Shown piece after piece: positions 6,851 through 7,488 of a stretch of DNA of 7,488 nt (position 1 is its first letter; every line of letters starts with the position of its first letter). Below the pieces are notes generated by a model. The model ran no database searches, was not told the DNA's origin, and was given only the letters and a program-made list of their open reading frames with translations. Origin of the DNA: an uncultured Flavobacteriales bacterium. Its GTDB lineage: Bacteria > Bacteroidota > Bacteroidia > Flavobacteriales > Crocinitomicaceae. Where the stretch lies: NCBI GenBank assembly GCA_946479125.1, contig CAMLET010000147.1, positions 1 to 7,488 of the forward strand, given 5' to 3'. The translations under genes and the position numbers were made by a program.

Positions 6851-6886
6851 CTTGACAGTCAGAGTGAAGTATTTTTATTAAACTTG
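6851..6886 (+). promoter_or_regulatory. Proximal promoter candidate upstream of the peptide-binding lipoprotein
   Basis: CTTGACA (6851-6857) followed after 21 nt by TAAACTTG (6879-6886), seven of eight positions of TAnnTTTG. It would start transcription near 6891 with a leader of about 16 nt. It shares the C-for-T change in the -7 box with the divergent promoter at 6674-6681. Whether this or the distal site is used cannot be decided from sequence. Confidence 0.4.
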
Positions 6887-6906
6887 TATATCAACAATAA
6901 AGAACT

Positions 6907-7488
6907 ATGATCCAAAAATTCTTCTGCGTTTCTCTCCTTATTCTTGGTCTTTCTGCGTGTTCATCTGATGATAAGCCGCAATTTGAACATGCCGGTGGAA
7001 GCTTTAAATTGTGTCTGGATGAAGAACCAACGTCTTACGTTCCAAAAGATATTATTGATAATTATTCCGCAATGGTGGTAACACAAATTGCTGAAGGATT
7101 GGTTTGTTTTAATCCGGGTGATTTATCTATTCAACCCCGATTGGCTGAAAAATGGTCGGTTTCTGCAGACGGAAGAATTTATTCTTTTACACTGCGTAAA
7201 GATGTAATGTTCCACCCACACAAATCTTTTGGTTCGGATGATGATAGACTGATGACTCCTGAAGATGTGCTCTTTTCTTTTGAATCGGCTTGTAAACCAA
7301 ATGAAAAGGGAAGTGCAAGCGGGGCATATGTTTCGTTATTTGGAACTCAGGTAGAAGGTGCTCGTGCTTATTTTGAAGGGAAAAGTAAATCGGTTAAAGG
7401 ATTTAAGGTAAAAGGAAATGTTTTCGAGATCACTCTTGAAAAAGCCGATCCAAATTATATCAATAAGTTAGCTCAGGTAAATGCTGCA
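6907..7488 (+). CDS. ABC transporter peptide-binding lipoprotein, family 5 (3' partial)
   Basis: The first 194 residues of a solute-binding protein of the DppA/OppA family (SBP_bac_5), which captures oligopeptides or similar ligands for an ABC importer; full members are about 500-600 residues, so most of the gene is beyond the right edge. A lipoprotein signal peptide ends in lipobox LSAC with lipidated C18 (MIQKFFCVSLLILGLSAC). Family signatures follow: TQIAEGLVCFNP (59-70), PRLAEKWSVSADGRIYSFTL (77-96), RKDVMFHP (97-104) and TPEDVLFSFE (117-126). The ATG is the first after an in-frame TAA at 6898-6900. Residues after the Cys (SSDDK) are acidic, which in flavobacteria may signal surface export. 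The ligand and the permease genes cannot be judged. It is divergent from the secreted-protein gene and has its own promoters. Confidence 0.92.
   Translation, partial: MIQKFFCVSLLILGLSACSSDDKPQFEHAGGSFKLCLDEEPTSYVPKDIIDNYSAMVVTQIAEGLVCFNPGDLSIQPRLAEKWSVSADGRIYSFTLRKDVMFHPHKSFGSDDDRLMTPEDVLFSFESACKPNEKGSASGAYVSLFGTQVEGARAYFEGKSKSVKGFKVKGNVFEITLEKADPNYINKLAQVNAA

Overview
The window looks like a chromosomal stretch from a Bacteroidota member, probably a flavobacterium. The reasons are: moderately AT-rich DNA; genes without clear Shine-Dalgarno sequences; several upstream sites matching the Bacteroidota promoter pattern (a TTG/TTTG -33 element and a TAnnTTTG -7 element); and a secreted protein whose C-terminus resembles a type IX secretion sorting domain. 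A Fluviicola/Crocinitomicaceae-like source is a guess from protein style only.

Layout, left to right. Positions 1-96 are non-coding and hold homopolymer runs and a G8/C8 hairpin just past the end of sucB. Next, on the minus strand, comes a two-gene operon: sucA (4122 to 1402) followed after 18 nt by sucB (1383 to 97). These are the E1 and E2 subunits of 2-oxoglutarate dehydrogenase. Upstream of sucA, also on the minus strand, is a 110-residue protein of unknown function (4570 to 4238). It is divergent, across only 25 bp, from a HAD-family phosphatase gene on the plus strand (4596-5225). The HAD gene converges on methylmalonyl-CoA epimerase (5745 to 5341, minus); their 3' ends share an imperfect inverted repeat of CACATAG/CTATGTG blocks that includes both stop codons. 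Upstream of the epimerase a clear intrinsic terminator (5776-5818) closes a minus-strand gene for a 269-residue secreted protein (6646 to 5837). A 260-bp intergenic region with three promoter candidates separates it from a divergent plus-strand lipoprotein gene, a family 5 ABC-type peptide-binding protein that runs off the right edge (6907-7488).

Functionally, sucAB makes succinyl-CoA in the TCA cycle. The epimerase interconverts the methylmalonyl-CoA stereoisomers, one step from the mutase that links methylmalonyl-CoA to succinyl-CoA. Their proximity is suggestive but they are not in one operon. The remaining genes look like ordinary housekeeping or envelope functions. I see no defence system, CRISPR array, transposase, tRNA or rRNA. 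The most unusual features are non-coding: the G8/C8 hairpin, the repeat spanning two stop codons, a repeat-like sequence in the terminator loop, and a promoter placed so close to the HAD start that the transcript may be leaderless.
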